A model generated the notes under the pieces. The model ran no database searches and was not told the origin of the DNA. It saw nothing but the letters and a program-made list of their open reading frames with translations. Made by a program: the position numbers and the translations under genes. A stretch of 17,034 nt of DNA, taken from positions 1 through 17,034 of the forward strand of contig JBOFQB010000099.1 of the NCBI GenBank assembly GCA_051660685.1, written 5' to 3'. This DNA is from JAVBSX01 sp051660685 (lineage in GTDB: Bacteria > Planctomycetota > Planctomycetia > Pirellulales > Thermoguttaceae). Each line of letters opens with the position of its first letter. Positions within the stretch are counted from its first letter, which is position 1. This document shows, piece after piece, positions 1-6,975 of this stretch.

Positions 1-37
1 TTAATTCAAGACCTGTTGTGTATTCACGTTTTTTCAT
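1..37 (-). CDS. 5' end of an unidentified gene, truncated by the window edge
   Basis: Only the first 12 codons are visible, reading MKKREYTTGLEL from an ATG at 37-35 on the minus strand and continuing off the left edge. The start is well supported: AGGGAGGAG lies at 52-44, six bases before the ATG, which is one of the strongest Shine-Dalgarno matches in the window. It has the same orientation as the DUF1573 gene that ends at 160, with 122 bases between them, so it could be its operon partner or have its own promoter. The lysine-rich start does not look like a signal peptide within what is visible. Too little is present to name a family. Confidence 0.6.
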   Translation of the reverse strand, partial: MKKREYTTGLEL

Positions 38-81
38 AAAATACTCCTCCCTGAAGAGCAGTATGATTACCAAAACACTGC

Positions 82-100
82 GATTGACGCAATATCAATC
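82..100. repeat. Short inverted repeat upstream of the left-edge gene
   Basis: GATTGA (82-87) and TCAATC (95-100) form perfect 6-base arms around a 7-base spacer. It lies about 45 bases upstream of the ATG at 37, where an operator could sit. A 6-bp match can occur by chance and I see no convincing promoter hexamers around it. Confidence 0.25.
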
Positions 101-159
101 TGCTTAAAGCCAAAATAGTTATGAAACTGGCTCTAATTATTGAACCGCTCTAAATGGTA

Positions 160-1446
160 CTACATGTCGCTCAACGGTTCTATCTCCGTTGGTTGCGCCG
201 CTTCAATCTGCAAATGGATTGGAAGGTGTAAAAGGGGCAAATCGGGCAAACCGGTTTCAAATTCGATAGAGCCGCTTTTTTCCGGGTCAGACCCCGACCA
301 AGAACCAGCTGTTTCGCTCATTCCTTCGACAGTACAGAAAAAGGTTGGTGCTGCTTTAAGGGGCAACACACTCTCTCGCTCATCGTCCGCCTGATTCGAC
401 CGTTTTTCATCAGGTGATGTTGCTTCCTGCTGTTGCAATCCGCGAACAGTGACGTTCAAAAAGGCGGGTTCAACAGAACGAAGTTTCAGGGTTGCTCCTG
501 AGGGAGCGGAACCGATGTAACGAACAATGAAGTTGGACCGAATTGGTTGAGAAACTCCCGTCTTGCCCAAATTGAGTATCCCGGTTGCAACACTGTAATC
601 TTTTCCGCTGATTGACAGACCCTCTCCTTGAATCGTCCCCCGAACAAAATACTCGATCCCCTCTTCCTGTTCGTAATTCGTTTGAAAAACCAAACGTTCT
701 TGAAAGACCCCAAGAGGTAAGCCCGGTTTCACCTTGATGTTGACCTGAATCACGTTCGTTGCTTTTTGCAAAACCGGGTCCGTCAAATCCGTCCCCTTCA
801 ATTCAGACGGTTCCTGAAAAACCTCAAAATGTTCCCGGTCCGTATAAGCAATCTGTGTGATTTCCAACCGTTCTTTTTCAAATCCGTAGACGCGAAACGA
901 ACCGATTCCTTCTTTTCCGACGGGGAGGGGGGGGAAGGTGAACGAACTGGGGACGATCATCATGGGAAAGGTGAACAGCCCTTTAACGGTCAGAAAAATT
1001 TCCAACTTGTTCGGGTCATTCGTCAGGATCGAGGCCCCTTGCTTAAAAGTTGGGGCGGGCGTATCCGACTTCCAATGTACGGTAATGGTCCCTTTTTCGC
1101 CGGGCGGAATTCGGTCGCGGGACAACTGCACACCTGTACAAGTGCAGCTGGTCCGGTTGACCTGCAAGGTCAAATCGGCTTCACCCCGATTTTCGATCAC
1201 AAAATCATGTGTTCCTTCCTTTTCCCGATCAAAAACGCCGAAATCGTAGAGTTCATAGGGCAAAAAGGCTTTAGCGCGTTCGTCGGCAACGATCTGCTGT
1301 TTTTTATAATCTTCAATCGAGGAGGTTTCCAACGCCGGGTTCCAGCGACCTGTTTGGTTGTACATCCAGACGGACAGTAAACCGAGGGGGATACCGAAGC
1401 AGGCGGAGAGGAGGGAGAGGACAATCAATTGGCGGAGAATTGACAT
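160..1446 (-). CDS. DUF1573 domain protein with N-terminal membrane anchor
   Basis: A 428-residue protein of unknown function. Residues about 5-28 are a hydrophobic helix (signal anchor or uncleaved signal peptide), so the rest probably faces the periplasm. Residues about 66-157 match DUF1573, an immunoglobulin-like fold common in Planctomycetota and Bacteroidota: 'YDFGVFDREKEGTHDFVIEN', then TSCTCTG with cysteines 101 and 103, then a PPGEKGTITV turn and 'ILTNDPNK'. The C-terminal two thirds are probably further beta-sandwich domains, but I recognise no motif there. The same frame stays open back to a TTG at 1602. I chose the ATG at 1446 because a sigma70-like promoter lies at 1489-1517, inside that extension, and because the ATG puts the hydrophobic helix at the N-terminus. 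No Shine-Dalgarno sequence is visible. The codons at 927-934 form a G8 tract on the plus strand. Confidence 0.85.
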   Translation of the reverse strand: MSILRQLIVLSLLSACFGIPLGLLSVWMYNQTGRWNPALETSSIEDYKKQQIVADERAKAFLPYELYDFGVFDREKEGTHDFVIENRGEADLTLQVNRTSCTCTGVQLSRDRIPPGEKGTITVHWKSDTPAPTFKQGASILTNDPNKLEIFLTVKGLFTFPMMIVPSSFTFPPLPVGKEGIGSFRVYGFEKERLEITQIAYTDREHFEVFQEPSELKGTDLTDPVLQKATNVIQVNIKVKPGLPLGVFQERLVFQTNYEQEEGIEYFVRGTIQGEGLSISGKDYSVATGILNLGKTGVSQPIRSNFIVRYIGSAPSGATLKLRSVEPAFLNVTVRGLQQQEATSPDEKRSNQADDERESVLPLKAAPTFFCTVEGMSETAGSWSGSDPEKSGSIEFETGLPDLPLLHLPIHLQIEAAQPTEIEPLSDM

Positions 1447-1488
1447 AAACCAAAGGAGGGGAAAAACGACGGGGTTATTGACAGGGGA

Positions 1489-1517
1489 AGTATACCTGCT
1501 TTGACCCCGATTGTAAA
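1489..1517 (-). promoter_or_regulatory. Sigma70-like promoter of the DUF1573 gene
   Basis: On the minus strand TTTACA (1517-1512) is followed after exactly 17 bases by TATACT (1494-1489). Each hexamer matches consensus at five of six positions. Transcription would start near 1482, leaving a leader of about 36 bases before the ATG at 1446. The site excludes the upstream TTG as a start for this transcript. Confidence 0.6.
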
Positions 1518-1566
1518 GTCGTTGGATTCTGTTGAAAGAAGGTAGAAGACAGGAGAAACACAAATG

Positions 1567-1656
1567 CCGCGATACAACGTATCGCGCGTTCTGAAATTTC
1601 AAGACGCGCGGAACGTCGTTCCTCGGCTAAACGGGAAAACACGCAGAATGTCGTTC
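1567..1656. repeat. Composite palindromic intergenic repeat, locus 1
   Basis: This lies in the 256-base gap between the ABC-F and DUF1573 genes. CGCGATAC and GTATCGCG (1568-1586) pair around a 3-base centre. GGAACG and CGTTCC (1610-1622) pair around a single T. CGCGCGT (1583-1589) and ACGCGCG (1604-1610) pair around AAATTT. Read outward from the centre, the two halves are the same unit in opposite directions: one side reads CCGCGATACAACGTATCGCG, the other (minus strand, 1635-1603) contains CCCGTTTAGCCG and ACGACGT. AAACACGCAGAATGTCGTTC at 1637-1656 recurs inverted at 13935-13954. A purine-rich stretch (GAAGGTAGAAG) abuts the locus at about 1548. Confidence 0.6.
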
Positions 1657-1702
1657 AGCAACGAAACGGTCGTCGCAAATGTGAGCGCGGAACCTTCACC
1701 GT

Positions 1703-3841
1703 TTACCAATTCAGTTCGCTCGCCTCTTCCCAATGTGCGTACAACTGCGCTAACTTCTCCTGCTCCCCCGAAATCTCTTCGTGTATCTCCTTCAGCCGAT
1801 TGCCGTCCCGAACAATAGGCGGTTGAAGCAGGTCTTCGTTTAAGGACAAAATTCGGGTCTCCCGGGCAAAAATCTCTTCCTCTATGTCCGAAATCTTGCG
1901 AAAAGCAAATTGACGTTGCTTTTTCACGGACGATCCCCCCTTCTTAGAAGGCAATTGGCGAGTCGGGTGTCCCTGTTCCTTGGATGCTCCCTGTTCTTTG
2001 GATTGTCCCAACGCTTTGGATTGCCCCGATTCCGTCAACAGTTGCTGCGATGTTTGTTTTTGCTGATGTTGCTTATGTTGCGATTGCTTTGGTCGCTGCT
2101 GCTTTTGTTGCTGTTGCTGCTTTTTCGTTTGTGTGGGAACTACCGATTTCGATGTGATCGATTGTCGGTCCGACGCCGCATCTGTCAAAAAAGGGTCCGT
2201 AATCAGCCCTTTTGACACCATGTGACGGAATGTCGAGTAATTTCCTTCCAAAACCCGAAATCGAGCGTCCGGTTGGATAATCAGAAGATGATCGGCAATC
2301 TGATCGACAAAATACCGGTCATGCGAAATGAAAAGAACTGTCCCCTCAAAATCACGAATCGCCTGTTCAAGGGCCGAACGGGCCCAAAGGTCAAGGTGAT
2401 TCGTCGGTTCATCCAAAATCAAAACATTCGCTTCAACCGCTGCTAATTTCGCAAGAGCAGCCCGACAACGCTGTCCCCCGCTTAAACTGCCAATTGATTG
2501 CAACTGTTGATCCCCCGTCAATCCAAACGCCGCAAGAAGCGAACGTCGGGCCGGTTCCTCAAAAACCCGCTTTTCCGGTCGAATCGCGTCAACCGCCCGA
2601 ACCGAATCGTCCAACGTGTGCAATTGTTGGTCAAAATAACCAACCTTGACCCCTTGCCCGGTTTGGACCGCGCCGTGATCCGGTTTCATTTCTCCAAGCA
2701 GACAACGAATTAAGGTCGTCTTTCCACAACCATTCGGTCCCAAAATCGCCCAACGTTCTCCCCGCTCAATGTCAAAATTCAAATCCCGAAAAAGCGGCTG
2801 AACCTTCTCCCCGTTGCCCGGTTTGGCAAACCCCTTTGAAAGATGTTCCGTCCGAAAAACAATGTCCCCTGTTCGGGACGGTTCGGGGAACGACATGGGG
2901 GGGGAATCAATTTTTTTCGGGGGAGGTGCCGGTTCTTCGAGAAGACGGTCCAGCTTTTTCCGACGATCTTCGGCTTGTGCTGCTTTCATTCCATAATGAT
3001 TTCGGCGAATGAAATCTTTCGCCTTTTCAACCTCTTCTGTATATTTTTCATACGTCCGGGTCTGGACAAGCAACCGATCCTGCTTGAGTATCGTGTACTT
3101 GGAAAAATTCCCCGGATAATCGTCTATTGTCCCAAAATACAACTCAAGTGTTCGATTGGTGACGCGATCCAAAAAATAACGGTCGTGAGAAACGAGCAAA
3201 ACGGCTGCACTTGTGTTCCGCAAAAAATCTTCCAACCATTCTGTCGCAAGAAGGTCCAAATGGTTCGACGGTTCGTCAAGAAGCAGGATGTCCGGTTCGG
3301 CAAGGAGCAATTTGGCGAGACTGAGCCGGTTCAACTCTCCTCCACTTAGCGCAGTAACCGGTTTGGAAAAGTCCTGATCGTAAAACCCGAGTCCGTGCAG
3401 AATTTTCTCAACCCGATGTTCAATGTTATAAGCATCATGCCGGAGTAACGCTTCATGTAACCGGTCATAACGGGCTGCTAAACGATTGTGTTCGTTCGGT
3501 TCCGTGATTTCCGCCAATTTGTGCGCCAACTCTTCCGCTTCTTGCTGCATTGCGACCAAATGAGCAAGAGCATCCTGCGCCTCTTCCAACACCGTTTTGC
3601 CCGCTTCAACTTCAGGTCGTTGTTCGAGATAACCAATTGTAATATCTCCCAATTTTTCAATCGACCCTTTTTCCGACTCTTCCTTCCCCGCCAAAATGTT
3701 CAACAACGTCGTCTTTCCACAACCATTGGGGCCGATCAACCCGATTTTGTCGCCAGATCGGATTTGGAACGAAACGTCAACCAGAACCGGTTCTTCCGTA
3801 AAATGTTTGCGTAAATGTTCAACGTTAAGGAGTACAGCCAT
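1703..3841 (-). CDS. ABC-F family ATPase, Uup-like
   Basis: A 712-residue protein with two ATP-binding cassettes and no membrane segment. Cassette 1 has Walker A GPNGCGKTT (37-45), signature LSGGE (about 165-169) and Walker B ILLLDEP (185-191). Cassette 2 has Walker A at 368-376, LSGGQ (453-457) and VLILDEP (473-479). Both catalytic glutamates are kept. A charged helical linker (about 245-305) between the cassettes is the hallmark of ABC-F proteins, which act at the ribosomal exit site or, in Uup, also on branched DNA. Residues about 640-712 look like the C-terminal coiled coil of Uup/YdiF-type members. Between cassette 2 and the coiled coil is a low-complexity Q/K-rich tether (about 570-630) containing a tandem repeat. 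The gene lies 53 bases downstream of metG, so cotranscription is likely. No Shine-Dalgarno precedes the ATG. The exact subfamily, Uup or another translation factor type, is not settled. Confidence 0.9.
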   Translation of the reverse strand: MAVLLNVEHLRKHFTEEPVLVDVSFQIRSGDKIGLIGPNGCGKTTLLNILAGKEESEKGSIEKLGDITIGYLEQRPEVEAGKTVLEEAQDALAHLVAMQQEAEELAHKLAEITEPNEHNRLAARYDRLHEALLRHDAYNIEHRVEKILHGLGFYDQDFSKPVTALSGGELNRLSLAKLLLAEPDILLLDEPSNHLDLLATEWLEDFLRNTSAAVLLVSHDRYFLDRVTNRTLELYFGTIDDYPGNFSKYTILKQDRLLVQTRTYEKYTEEVEKAKDFIRRNHYGMKAAQAEDRRKKLDRLLEEPAPPPKKIDSPPMSFPEPSRTGDIVFRTEHLSKGFAKPGNGEKVQPLFRDLNFDIERGERWAILGPNGCGKTTLIRCLLGEMKPDHGAVQTGQGVKVGYFDQQLHTLDDSVRAVDAIRPEKRVFEEPARRSLLAAFGLTGDQQLQSIGSLSGGQRCRAALAKLAAVEANVLILDEPTNHLDLWARSALEQAIRDFEGTVLFISHDRYFVDQIADHLLIIQPDARFRVLEGNYSTFRHMVSKGLITDPFLTDAASDRQSITSKSVVPTQTKKQQQQQKQQRPKQSQHKQHQQKQTSQQLLTESGQSKALGQSKEQGASKEQGHPTRQLPSKKGGSSVKKQRQFAFRKISDIEEEIFARETRILSLNEDLLQPPIVRDGNRLKEIHEEISGEQEKLAQLYAHWEEASELNW
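1971..2024 (-). repeat. Three 18-base tandem repeats inside the ABC-F gene
   Basis: Three 18-base units start at 1971, 1989 and 2007. On the plus strand each begins CCC and contains TTGGAT. On the coding strand they specify the six-residue units QSKALG, QSKEQG and ASKEQG. They sit in the low-complexity tether before the coiled coil, next to a glutamine-rich tract (about 2040-2130) of CAA/CAG codons. In-frame repetition with sequence drift suggests slippage followed by divergence. Confidence 0.7.
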
Positions 3842-3894
3842 TTTTAAGGGAAAAAATCAAAATGGGGTTGATCGAAGAAAGGAGGTCATTTTGT

Positions 3895-5994
3895 TCAATG
3901 CAATCTCATTCCCGGGGTTGCCCCAACATCGGGAGAAAGCAGGAAAATGTCCGCTCCCCCCGGTCCTGCTGCAACGACCATTCCTTCACTCAAGCCGAAT
4001 TTCATTTGGCGAGGTTCGAGATTGGCGACGCAGACGACGAGACGACCGATTAAATCAGCCGGGTTGTACGCCGCTTTGATTCCCGCAAAAACGTTCCGAC
4101 GTTCTGTTCCGCCAAGTGCAAGCGTCAGTCGGAGTAACTTTCGCGCTTCTGGAACCTCTTCGGCTTCGATAATCCGCGCAATTCGCAGATCGACTTTCGT
4201 AAAATCGTCAATCCCTATCCTTTCCGTCAAAAGCGGTTCCTTTTCAAGGGCTTGACCCGAATCCGTCCCCGAATCCGTCCCCGATTCTGTCCTCAAATCA
4301 GTTCTCGAATCAGTCCCCGAATCAAGAGGGGTAACAGTTTCAACAGGAGGTGCCGTCTGATCTTTTGATTCTTCCATTATTTTGCTAATCCCTTCTTTGG
4401 AAATTCGGGTCATTAAATGTTGATATTCATTCACTTGGGTTCCAAGCAACGGTCGTTGCGAATCTTCCCAAGTCAAAATCGGGGCGTTGAGCAATTCACC
4501 GACCTGTTCCGCCAGTTTCGGCAGAATCGGGGCGAGATAAACGGCGAGTTGCCGAAACAGGTTCATTCCGATTGTGCAGACCTTTTTGAGTTCGTCCGCC
4601 TTTTGAGGGTCTTTTTTCAACGTCCAGGGTGCTCGATCCTCTATAAATTTGTTGGCCCGATTACCACATTCCATAATCAATCGGGTTGCTTTACCATAAT
4701 CACCCTGTTCATAAGCACTTGCAATTTCTTCTCCACATCTCGCCGCTTCTTCAAACAGCCCCTCATCGTCGGGGTAAACGTCTGAAAGACCCGTTTGATG
4801 TGCAAATTTGGCAGTCCGACTTGCAAGATTAACGACATTTCCAACTAAGTCGGAATCGCATTTGGCAACAAACTCCTCAAACGAAAGGTCAATGTCGTCA
4901 ACACGATGTGACAATTTTGTTGCGTAGAAATACCGCAAATACGCCGGGTCCAAATGTTTCAAGTACGTTGACGCCTGAATAAACGTCCCTGTACTTTTCG
5001 ACATTTTCTCTCCGTTGACCGTTAAAAAACCGTGAATGTGAACTTTTTTCGGCAAGGTAAAACCGGCAACCTTGAGCATTGCGGGCCAAAAAAGTGTGTG
5101 AAAATAGGTAATGTCTTTGCCAATAAAATGATGCAGTTCAACCGTCTCAGACTTCCACCATTTTTCGTAAGACTGTTGGTTCTTCTTGCACCATTGTTTG
5201 GTTGAGCCGATATAACCGATTGGGGCGTCAAACCAGACATACCAATAATTGCCGGGCGAATCGGGAATTTCAAAACCGAAATACGGGGCCGGTCGTGAAA
5301 CGTCCCAAGCTCTAAGCGGTTCATGCAAAAACTGCCCCGCCAGATAATTCCGAATCTCCGGCTGCAAAACGTCCCTTCCCTGAGTCCAATGATTGAGAAA
5401 TTCGTGCATCTTCTCCAGTTCAACAAAAAGATGCGTCGAGGTCCGCAATTCCGGTTTCGTCCCGCTGATCGTGCTGATCGGGTCAATCAATTCAGTCGGC
5501 GAATAAGCAGCCCCGCATACACAATTGTCCCCATATTGGTCCTTTTTTCCACATTTTGGGCAAGTCCCTTTGACAAATCGGTCGGCAAGAAATGTTCCAA
5601 CAACAGTGTCGTACAACTGTTCCACATCTTGTTCAAAAACCAATCCGGCTTGACGGATTGCGGACCAGATTTCTTCGCATGTTTCACGATTTTCCGCCGA
5701 ATTGGTACTTCCATAGTGATCGAACTGAATTTGAAAACCGGCAAAATCACGGACATGAGCGTCCTGCATCCGGCCAATCAACTCGGTTTCGGCAATCCCT
5801 TCTGACCTAGCCCGAATCATGATCGACGTTCCATGTGTATCATCCGCACAAATGTAAATGCAATCATGCCCGCGTAATTGCTGAAAACGGACCCAAATGT
5901 CTGTCTGCAAATACTCGACCAAATGACCCAGATGAATCGGCCCATTTGCATACGGTAAAGCACTTGTCACTAAAATTTGTCTCATTTCCCCCAT
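3895..5994 (-). CDS. metG: Methionyl-tRNA synthetase with C-terminal tRNA-binding domain
   Basis: A cytoplasmic enzyme that charges tRNA-Met, 699 residues with this start. The N-terminus 'ILVTSALPYANGPIHLGH' carries the class I HIGH-type motif (HLGH). A zinc knuckle follows (CPKCG, then CVCG, about residues 145-161), and GEKMSKS holds the KMSKS loop (about 328-334). The last 110 or so residues form an EMAP/Trbp-type tRNA-binding domain (DFTKVDLRIARI, then NLEPRQMKFGLSEGM), as in dimeric MetRS of E. coli type. Between catalytic body and this domain is a linker with DSGT-type tetrapeptide repeats. Two in-frame ATGs, 5994 and 5985, are both possible. GGAG precedes 5994 by 3 bases and GGGGG precedes 5985 by 2, so neither spacing is ideal. 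A TTG at 6003 is less likely. A candidate promoter lies at 6046-6073. Confidence 0.95.
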   Translation of the reverse strand: MGEMRQILVTSALPYANGPIHLGHLVEYLQTDIWVRFQQLRGHDCIYICADDTHGTSIMIRARSEGIAETELIGRMQDAHVRDFAGFQIQFDHYGSTNSAENRETCEEIWSAIRQAGLVFEQDVEQLYDTVVGTFLADRFVKGTCPKCGKKDQYGDNCVCGAAYSPTELIDPISTISGTKPELRTSTHLFVELEKMHEFLNHWTQGRDVLQPEIRNYLAGQFLHEPLRAWDVSRPAPYFGFEIPDSPGNYWYVWFDAPIGYIGSTKQWCKKNQQSYEKWWKSETVELHHFIGKDITYFHTLFWPAMLKVAGFTLPKKVHIHGFLTVNGEKMSKSTGTFIQASTYLKHLDPAYLRYFYATKLSHRVDDIDLSFEEFVAKCDSDLVGNVVNLASRTAKFAHQTGLSDVYPDDEGLFEEAARCGEEIASAYEQGDYGKATRLIMECGNRANKFIEDRAPWTLKKDPQKADELKKVCTIGMNLFRQLAVYLAPILPKLAEQVGELLNAPILTWEDSQRPLLGTQVNEYQHLMTRISKEGISKIMEESKDQTAPPVETVTPLDSGTDSRTDLRTESGTDSGTDSGQALEKEPLLTERIGIDDFTKVDLRIARIIEAEEVPEARKLLRLTLALGGTERRNVFAGIKAAYNPADLIGRLVVCVANLEPRQMKFGLSEGMVVAAGPGGADIFLLSPDVGATPGMRLH
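4259..4326 (-). repeat. 12-base tandem repeat inside metG
   Basis: Five 12-base units start at 4259, 4271, 4283, 4295 and 4307, followed by a partial one. The plus-strand consensus is GAATCNGTCCCC. The first two are identical and the others drift. The coding strand reads as four-residue units such as DSGT, DSRT and ESGT. The repeat falls in the linker between the synthetase body and the C-terminal tRNA-binding domain, where length change should be tolerated. Confidence 0.75.
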
Positions 5995-6045
5995 CTTCTC
6001 CAAATCTTCTCAAAAACCTTCTCCAAAATAACCCGCGAATGACCG

Positions 6046-6073
6046 ATTCTACAGTCCCCGCCTGTTCTGTCCA
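6046..6073 (-). promoter_or_regulatory. Candidate promoter of metG
   Basis: On the minus strand TGGACA (6073-6068) and TAGAAT (6051-6046) are separated by 16 bases. Each matches consensus at five of six positions. The predicted leader before the ATG at 5994 is about 45 bases. The palindromic repeat at 6089-6122 lies just upstream of it. Confidence 0.4.
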
Positions 6074-6088
6074 GACCGTCTATTCTAT

Positions 6089-6122
6089 CCCGTTTAGCCG
6101 CGATACGACGTATCGCGCGTCG
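6089..6122 (+). repeat. Palindromic intergenic repeat, locus 2
   Basis: CCCGTTTAGCCG (6089-6100) leads into CGCGATACG-A-CGTATCGCG (6099-6117), a perfect 9-bp palindrome with one central base, followed by CGCGTCG. The 12-base lead is identical to the minus strand of locus 1 at 1635-1624. There the stem is GGAACG/CGTTCC instead of GATACG/CGTATC, so both arms have changed together. It sits in the 214-base gap between the HExxH gene and metG and is followed by a purine-rich stretch (6123-6145). Confidence 0.6.
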
Positions 6123-6156
6123 ACAGAAAAAAAGCAGAAAGAAAATGCACCTCACA

Positions 6157-6176
6157 TATTGTATTTTTCTACAATA
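6157..6176. repeat. AT-rich inverted repeat downstream of the HExxH gene
   Basis: TATTGTA (6157-6163) and TACAATA (6170-6176) are perfect 7-base arms around a 6-base spacer. They lie 33 bases past the end of the HExxH gene on its downstream side. The stem is too AT-rich, and lacks a following T run on the minus strand, for a good intrinsic terminator. It could be a protein-binding site. Confidence 0.3.
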
Positions 6177-6208
6177 CCATTAGAATACTTGGAATTGTGA
6201 TAGAGGAG

Positions 6209-6607
6209 TCAGGCGTAACCCAGCTCGCTCAGCTCTTCCTCATCAATTCCATGATAGTGCGCGAGCTCGTGCAAAATGGTTGTTTTTATCTCACAACGTA
6301 ATTTCTCAGTGTCAATTTTTCCGTTTATATTGATTGACGACAATAAAAGAGAACGACGAAAAATTGTGATGAAACCGGGACTGCTAACCGATCCTTCCAT
6401 TTGTTGGTTGATCGTTGGTCCAACAAAACAACCGCATAATTCGTCGCGTCCGCGCAATTGCAGTTCCTGAATCAGTCTGCGAGAAGGATAATCCTCGACA
6501 TACAGAGGTATGACTTCCAACAGGCGATGAATGGATTTCGGCAATTGCTTGAGAACTTGGTTCACATGTTCATCAAATTTTTGGCGGGCCTCATTATCCA
6601 ACTTCAT
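6209..6607 (-). CDS. Small zincin-like metallopeptidase family protein (HExxH)
   Basis: A 132-residue protein without signal peptide or membrane segment. The C-terminal motif TTILHELAHYHGIDEEEL gives HELAH at residues 113-117, with D122 as a possible third metal ligand. Small size and a C-terminal HELAH.{2}G.D motif match the zincin-like 'metallopeptidase family' proteins once called DUF1025/DUF1025-like, for which proteolysis has rarely been shown. The N-terminal half (VLKQLPKSIHRLLEVIPLYVEDYPS) fits that family. No ribosome binding site precedes the ATG at 6607. Promoter-like hexamers end only six bases before it, so the mRNA may be leaderless. It is divergent from the plus-strand genes and 214 bases from metG. 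The family call is good; substrate and activity are unknown. Confidence 0.8.
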   Translation of the reverse strand: MKLDNEARQKFDEHVNQVLKQLPKSIHRLLEVIPLYVEDYPSRRLIQELQLRGRDELCGCFVGPTINQQMEGSVSSPGFITIFRRSLLLSSININGKIDTEKLRCEIKTTILHELAHYHGIDEEELSELGYA

Positions 6608-6613
6608 GTTTTG

Positions 6614-6643
6614 TACTTAAACACTCATTTTCTGGGTTGACAA
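6614..6643 (-). promoter_or_regulatory. Possible leaderless promoter of the HExxH gene
   Basis: On the minus strand TTGTCA (6643-6638) is followed after 18 bases by TAAGTA (6619-6614). Only CAAAAC separates the second hexamer from the ATG at 6607. Transcription would start at or next to the ATG, which agrees with the missing ribosome binding site. The -10 hexamer is a modest match. Confidence 0.35.
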
Positions 6644-6677
6644 ATTTTCTTTTTTCTTTGGAGTTTTTTACCCCTAC

Positions 6678-6706
6678 TTGACGAAAACAGAGGAAACAGG
6701 TAAAGT
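6678..6706 (+). promoter_or_regulatory. Sigma70-like promoter facing right in the divergent region
   Basis: TTGACG (6678-6683) and TAAAGT (6701-6706) are separated by exactly 17 bases. The -35 box matches consensus at five of six positions. There is no protein gene for more than 500 bases downstream, so a transcript from here would be non-coding or a long efp leader. The tandem 14-base repeats begin three bases after the -10 box, overlapping the expected start point. Confidence 0.45.
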
Positions 6707-6708
6707 AT

Positions 6709-6750
6709 TATCAATAATTAAATATCAATAAAAAAATATCGATAAGGTTT
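6709..6750 (+). repeat. Three tandem 14-base repeats (TATCRATAA)
   Basis: TATCAATAA at 6709 and 6723 and TATCGATAA at 6737 are spaced exactly 14 bases apart; the five spacer bases vary and are mostly A/T. The third copy contains the perfect palindrome TATCGATA. A diverged copy, TGTCGATAA, is at 6855-6863. Placement across the presumed start site of the upstream promoter is typical of tandem operator sites; iteron-like use is the alternative. Confidence 0.55.
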
Positions 6751-6796
6751 CTGCTTTTTTCGCTGTTTTTTGCATACATTTTTGATGCAGTTGGTG

Positions 6797-6802
6797 TATA
6801 AT
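6797..6802 (+). promoter_or_regulatory. Consensus -10 box TATAAT
   Basis: A perfect TATAAT lies at 6797-6802. No -35 hexamer is well placed: TTGCAT at 6770-6775 is 21 bases away. The inverted repeat TGCAT (6771-6775) / ATGCA (6785-6789) lies where a regulator could compensate. A transcript from about 6809 would run through the foldable segment ending near 7080. Confidence 0.3.
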
Positions 6803-6975
6803 ACAAATGAAAGACGTTGCGAGTTGCGGCAACATTACGCCCTGAAGTGAAAAATGTCGATAATAAACCGGAATAAATACGATCAGCCGATGTAATCAAT
6901 ATCCCGTAATTTTTTACCTACGTTCAGAGTTCTGCGTGAAATGGAATTGAAATTGAATCTGATACTTTGAAATGT

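Noticed and set aside
766..1380. A 204-codon plus-strand open frame opposite the DUF1573 gene
   Set aside because: It lies wholly antisense to a gene with a recognisable domain, has no ribosome binding site and an arginine/phenylalanine-rich composition typical of reverse-frame shadows.
1447..1602. N-terminal extension of the DUF1573 protein to a TTG at 1602
   Set aside because: The extension would contain the promoter at 1489-1517 and part of the palindromic repeat, and would bury the membrane anchor inside the protein.
6709..6750. CRISPR array
   Set aside because: Repeats of 9 bases at 14-base intervals are far too short for CRISPR and no cas gene is present.
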